From positions 35,990,976 to 36,054,975 of the forward strand of contig OX381718.1 of the NCBI GenBank assembly GCA_947462335.1: a stretch of DNA of 64,000 bases, read 5' to 3'. Below are positions 59,171 to 64,000 of this stretch, piece by piece. Positions within the stretch are counted from its first letter, which is position 1. Every line of letters starts with the position of its first letter. Below the pieces are notes generated by a model. It was not told the origin of the DNA and made no database searches. It saw only the letters and a program-made list of their open reading frames with translations. This DNA is from Harmothoe impar. Lineage: Eukaryota > Annelida > Polychaeta > Phyllodocida > Polynoidae. The position numbers and the translations under genes are program-made.

Positions 59171-59699
59171 TCACACATAGCTGGTGCCCAGCCTGGGCTG
59201 CCCAACCATGTCCCTTTTTGGTTCAAACTCCACAGACATGATTTTTTTTTGTAGTCTGGTCTGATATATCAGCAGAAACCATCAACCGGTAGACTGGCCT
59301 GTTGAAAACACACATATTACTGGCAAATGCAGGACTACAGTGCACACTCTTTCCCCTCCTCCCCCCCCCAAGTGAAAATTTTTTAAATTCACAAAGTAAA
59401 ATTGTCAGATTTAACGGGTGTGACACAAAGTGTCGCAAGAAAATTTTATGATTTTCAAAGTAATTTGCTACATTTTCTGGCATTTCTACAGAAAAAGTGA
59501 AGAGTTTAAGTATTCAGCGTCATGTCGCGACAAAACGCGCCCCCTCCAAAGGTGTGGAGTTATTTTACGCCCCCCCCTCAAGAGGGTCAAGTTATTTTAC
59601 GCCCCCCCCTCGGAAGGGGTCAAGTTATTTTACGCCCCCCCCCTAAACTCACCACCCCCCCCCTGTTGTTAAAAAATGAACACTCCCTTATACCTCAGA

Positions 59700-61335
59700 A
59701 AAATTGCTATTTCACTCATTGCACTGGTAGCCGCGATACAGACCTCCATACAGCCCCTCTCACTGTGCCCCCGGCGCCCACCCATTGTCACCCACCCCCC
59801 TCCGGGCCCCCCTCCATCCCGTTCTACCCACCCCCTCCCGACACACAACCCCACCCGAACCGTGCTGCCAGGGCCAAGGGATTAAGGCTATTTGCATTTG
59901 AGACAATGAGGCAAATTAATGCAAGGCCTGACCATCTGGGTCCCTGTTCCCCTTCCATAGTGGGACTGCTTTAAATCTATATGTAACACCAAAAGGCCTA
60001 CCTTGTACATGTACTCACACCCATTAAAGGGACACTGGCCACTAGTGAATGGATGTACTGTTTTATTACATTTACAACCTATACCCAACCTGTCAGTCAC
60101 CACATGTCATCATTAATACATGAATGGTGAATTGAACTTACTGGTAAGAGCGATGTGTCTGTGTTCTCTGTCATCTTGTGGGTGTAGAGGGGAATCCTGT
60201 AAATACGACTCCAATGTGCTGCCTGTACTCCTGTATGCTATATACCTTACACTATAGACGTGTATACATGTATATGCTGCATGGATGACAGTCACAGCCG
60301 TGTGCCAGTCCCAGTACCACAGCTAGACCCTGGACCCTGACTCGCTGTAGGCGGTGTGCTGTATAATATCTAGGATGATAGCTGGAATCTCTGTAGCCAC
60401 CACAGACAGGGGGTGTAATAATAGAGCCGGATATATGGGAGTGATAGGACGTGGTCACATGTAAGGTCTATAACGTGCTCACATCCGCCTACACACATAG
60501 GTACATGTCCCCATGTGTAATCCAGGGTCCTTCACACTGTGAGTAGAGTACAGTGCTTTAAGCCTGCCCTTTGACACTACCACATGCCTGTAGTGTATTA
60601 GGTATGGCTCATGGATGGAGATGGTAGTGTTTTATAATGTTGCCTGTCACTCCCGTAGTCCCCCTGCAGGGTTGTGAGTTGACGGCAGCAGCAGCAGCAG
60701 CAACAACAGCAGTGGGGTGCAGCAGCAGGGCAGCAGCTGACAGAGCAGTGTTAAATCCCAGCCCTGGATGTAGCCACCCTATGAGAAGTATGCTCTCCAC
60801 TGTCCTTTTTAGGCAGCCTAATGAAGGTATGTACCAGTTTAGAGTGTACCTCAGCGTGCACCAGGACGTCCTCCTACTAAAGCTGCACACACCCAGGGCA
60901 GCATGCCACCTCGTGCCACTTGGATGAAGCTGCTGACAATTGTGTCGCATGGACGCTGGGGTCAGTTTACACGGCCAGCGTTCCACTCTGGTGGATAACC
61001 AGGTCAGGGTGACCTATTCTGACAAGAATACCCCTGGGGTTGTCTAAAAGGGGGTGTGGCACTGTCATCTGGGGTGGCAAAAGGGGGCGTGGCACTGGCA
61101 TTAGCTAGTGTGGGGAGAGGTAGATGTGGAGGAATGGGGTTTGAATCATGCCTGTTTAATGCATGTGATTCATAGTTGTGTTTGACCCCGAGGTGACCTG
61201 TCTGGCACTCTGCAGGCTGTCAGCCTAACCCAGCAGTTAGCTATTATAGTAAACCTGTGACATTTGAACAGGTCATACTAGCCATGACCCATTCTTATGG
61301 CATGCCTTCAGATAGACCCTTGACGAATGTCATGA
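59700..61335. other. Non-coding stretch with a CAG-rich patch
   Basis: A polypurine/pyrimidine C-rich zone lies at 59755-59860 and a CAG-rich patch at 60682-60740. The interval about 60671-60825, between a CCCCTGCAG acceptor and an AAG/GTATGT donor, is open in one + frame (Ala- and Thr-rich). It could be an exon, but nothing else supports it. Confidence 0.35.
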
Positions 61336-61340
61336 TTCTC

Positions 61341-62585
61341 AGGGGTGATCCATTTAGTATGTCACGCCCGAGGGGTAGGGGGGGCCTTTTTGTGTGTGAC
61401 AAAGTGTGACGAGGGGGTGGGGGGTGCATAGGATTATGTGATGTCACACTATCAGTTTTTTCAAAACCATATATTAAATAAATGCTGTATAATTTGTGAT
61501 ATCTCCAGGCTAAAAACATGCTGGTGGTTGTATTAGACCTACAACTACCAGCCCCATCCACTATAGACAGGTCAGCCTTCATCATCCTTCATCTGCTTAA
61601 CTGACCTCGGTTCCATGCAATCACTGAAGAGGGTAACACAATATCCTGTATACATGGATGTGTGACTGGCAAGGTATATTTTGAGCAAGACCCCCCCTTG
61701 CCATAGGTCTGCTTTTCCCAAGAAATCCCCTTAACAAGGGTTACTTTTTACCGTAACCACCCTCACCAAGGGTCTCTTTTCGGAGATTTCAAAAGAAATG
61801 TGTAAAAACAATTGTCACTTTTCGGAGATCTCAGCAACAAAGGTCACTTTTGACTAAAAATCCCTTTCACCAAGGGTCACTCTTCAGAGAATTTGTTTAA
61901 ACCTAGACACAAAAATCTCCCCCATTAGGGGTCACTTTTCATGTCACCCAGGGAAAGGGTTGCTGGAGAGCCAGTCACATACCTGTGTTGAAAGAAAATT
62001 GAGTGCCCCACCTCCCCCAATTAGCAGTACCAGCACAGCTTTTATAGGGCACCTAAGTTTCCCGATAAAATGTTGTCGTAATTTTATCACCGTTTCTAAC
62101 AAAAAATACCCAGGTCTAAGTTGGCCTAAAGAGGTCCTAGATCTGATATTTTATCGCCCAAATCTCGATATTAGTGGAGATATATGCTAGAAAAAATGTC
62201 GCCCATCCTTCAAGCCTGCAGGTGATAATATGGGGAGCCCATAAGCACCCGGAAATTGGCCATGATGTGACCAGACTTTGGTGCCCTATTCCTGTGACCA
62301 CTTGCAAGAATCCATGGATCAAGACCACAAAAATCTAGGGTGCCACCAATATTCATATAATTTTGTTACTGCCTCATTGAACAGTTGTAATCTAAAAAGG
62401 TTCTAATCGTTACGGTATATCATGCCTAATAACATCACTATTTGTAAGGGAGGGGTGTCAGCAGATTTGTGACATACTTTTCTGGGGGGTGTTGGGAGTA
62501 GTGTGACAAAGTGTGACATGGGGGTGGGGGGGGGGGGTGTTCAAAATGGCACAAAAAAGCGTGACATACTTAATGGATCACCCCT
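61341..62585. mobile_element. 1.25-kb TIR element with GTGTGACAAAGTGTGAC blocks
   Basis: AGGGGTGATCCATTTAGTAT and the inverted ATACTTAATGGATCACCCCT define the ends, followed inward by GTCACGC/GCGTGAC. Both arms carry GTGACAAAGTGTGAC next to G-runs. A second element, related to 42926-43322, appears nested at about 61660-61990 (AACAAGGGTTACTTTT / CACCAAGGGTCACT units). Confidence 0.7.
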
Positions 62586-62589
62586 CAAG

Positions 62590-63264
62590 GCTTCATGTTC
62601 AGTTGTCGTCATGTTGTCCAAACTCAGCACTAGTGAGTAACGTCGGCCCATCATGCGAATCCCCCGGGAGTGTATCAACCTAAGGGAATGACACATTAAT
62701 ATAGGATATGGGATGTAAAACTTTCTCCAATGGGGGGAGCCCCAACATTCTATGTTTCATATTTGATACATAACGCACCACCCGACTTGGCAGCTCACCT
62801 CAGAGACACTTAGAGACTGGTAGATGGCGGTGCAGAGCCCCCGCCCCCAGCCCCTGAGGTCGAAAGGTCGCCGAAATTAAGGGCCCCAGGTCAGAAAGTC
62901 ACTTTTTTAGACCATTTTTTTACTATTGCGAAAGTTGTCCAAAAGTCGCTAGGTCGCTTAAATTATTGTACCAAGTCGCTAGGTCGCCTGGAAAACAGCC
63001 CAGGTCGTTTTTGACCCCTATGGAGCCACATAAATTGGAGGTTCCGACAATTTAAAGGTTATTTTATCATGATGTGATCAAGTTAAGTGTTTGCTGGGCT
63101 GTTTGAGTCGGAGTTTCACTAGAAAGACATTGATATCAATCACTTCTACTGAAATAACATAAAGCCATTCCATTACCAGAAGTCAGTCAGTGTTACTAGC
63201 TACAACCATAATGAGCACCCAGCTGCTGAACAAATGAATTATCATGTAACATGTCCACTCACTA
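62590..63264. repeat. Region with AGGTCGC repeats
   Basis: At 62855-63015 AGTCGCTAGGTCGC and AGGTCGCC words recur in mixed spacing between AT-rich runs, like a small degenerate element. No gene seen. Confidence 0.4.
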
Positions 63265-63362
63265 AAAACGTCCATTCTTTCAACATTCATTCTCCCAACG
63301 GGCATTCAGCCAACGTCCACCGAACCAACGTCCAGTTCCCCAACGTCCACTCACCCAACACT
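63265..63362. repeat. ~15-bp minisatellite CCAACGTCCACTCAC
   Basis: About seven degenerate units (AACGTCCATTC, AACGTCCACCG, AACGTCCAGTT and so on). The overlapping Asn/His/Val-rich open frame is a by-product. Confidence 0.7.
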
Positions 63363-63669
63363 TTAGAGGTGCATAAAAATAATGACTCCCTGCAGATTAG
63401 GGCAACCACGGCCAGATCTGGGCAAACATCGTGTAGCTACATATAGACTCAATGGTTAAACAAAAATGGTCCCTTGACTGCTACACCAAAATACCCCATG
63501 AATATTTAACACAAAATGAACACATAATTATAATGAACAATTTTTTAGGACAATTGATTAAATTTCATGATAAATTTGTCAACGAAATCTTAGAAAATAG
63601 CAAAATTAATCCATAGACTTTTTTTTTTACTTTCTCAAAAATTAGTTTAGATCATTTTGCTAACATAAA

Positions 63670-63785
63670 AGGTCGTCCATAAATGACATCACACTGGAGG
63701 GGGTGGGTGGGTGTTGGTCCAACTGTGACAAAGTGTGACAGGGGGTGGGGGGGGGTGTCTAGTCCAGTGTGATGTCACACTTTGG
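63670..63785. repeat. Small element with inverted TGACATCACACTGGA / TCCAGTGTGATGTCA ends
   Basis: TGACATCACACTGGA near 63684 is inverted as TCCAGTGTGATGTCA near 63763, around G-runs and GTGACAAAGTGTGACA. It shares the GTGACAAAGTGTGAC block with the 61341 element. Confidence 0.6.
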
Positions 63786-64000
63786 AAAATACAAAAAAAC
63801 TAACTATTTTACAACTTAAAATTTTAATAGAACGATCAGGGCTTAATGTTAAGATTGTTGCATTGATGTCACCTGAGAAAAAGGGCAACACAACTTAAGG
63901 GGTCACCTGGTGGACTGCTGTGTCACTTATAAAGGTATATTGGCAGCTGCTGCCTATTGTGGTACTAGCCCAGGTATATAAGACCAGGCAAATAAAAGAA

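Larger units (their letters stand above)
56419..59687. mobile_element. 3.3-kb Harbinger-like element with ~45-bp TIRs
   Basis: GGGAGTGTTCATTTTTTAAC and its complement, extending into ACAACAGGGGGGGGTGGTGAG, form the ends. TTA duplications lie at 56416-56418 and 59688-59690. Subterminal tandem units (TTATTTTGCGCCCCCCCCT and variants) occupy both ends. No transposase frame is visible. It contains the MITE at 56802 and a long tandem repeat at 57990-59170. It is related in design, not in exact sequence, to 52941-56331. Confidence 0.75.

Noticed and set aside
59522..59974. 150-codon proline-rich + frame
   Set aside because: Arises from C-runs in the subterminal array of the 56419 element and the adjacent C-rich zone.
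60609..60986. 125-codon - strand frame with an Ala run
   Set aside because: The alanine run comes from the CAG-rich patch. No domain, start context or splice support.

Overview
The window reads as nuclear DNA of an invertebrate animal. Genes are split by GT-AG introns, AATAAA signals follow gene ends, microsatellites are abundant, and most of the length is fold-back and terminal-inverted-repeat (TIR) transposons nested in one another, plus one long LINE. The gene set (ionotropic glutamate receptor-like channel, cytosolic sulfotransferase, small secreted Cys-rich peptides) and the repeat style fit amphioxus (Branchiostoma) best. That species call is inference; no search was possible.

Layout. 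1-4.7 kb: the 3' part of an ionotropic glutamate receptor-like gene (+ strand, three exons, poly(A) signal at 4653), preceded by a tandem block of CACGTG and CCAAT boxes at 2130-2460. 5.2-5.8 kb: a TTAA-flanked element. 7.0-14.6 kb: copy 1 of a TIR element whose core is a minisatellite of 'ctacccc' units. It is interrupted by about 5.7 kb carrying a long LINE endonuclease/reverse transcriptase ORF (- strand), five copies of a 14-bp motif including a perfect 32-bp palindrome, and ten spaced hairpin repeats. 39.9-42.3 kb: copy 2 of the same element, inverted and without that insertion. 15.2-17.0 kb: a two-exon sulfotransferase gene with an apparent frameshift. 18-20.4 kb: three fold-back elements.

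23.0-36.6 kb: the most interesting region. Two tandem paralogous genes on the - strand (23051-28937 and 34015-35462) each encode, by two exons with matching phase, a predicted 84-residue secreted peptide with six cysteines. The three coding differences I found between the copies are all synonymous. A TATA box lies 120-127 bases 5' of each start codon, and a more diverged block lies further upstream of both genes.

44.9-48.2 kb: an orphan exon that may have a ubiquitin-like fold (- strand), a weaker candidate exon with a signal-like segment, and a minisatellite carrying forkhead-type GTAAACA motifs. 52-60 kb: two large elements of 3.3-3.4 kb with 3-bp TTA target duplications (PIF/Harbinger-like). 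One sits inside the right inverted repeat of a TTAA-flanked (piggyBac-like) element. 61.3-62.6 kb: another TIR element. The remainder is intergenic or intronic sequence in which I see no gene.

Exon boundaries, phases and repeat alignments were worked out by eye. Family names rest on recognised motifs and not on database searches.
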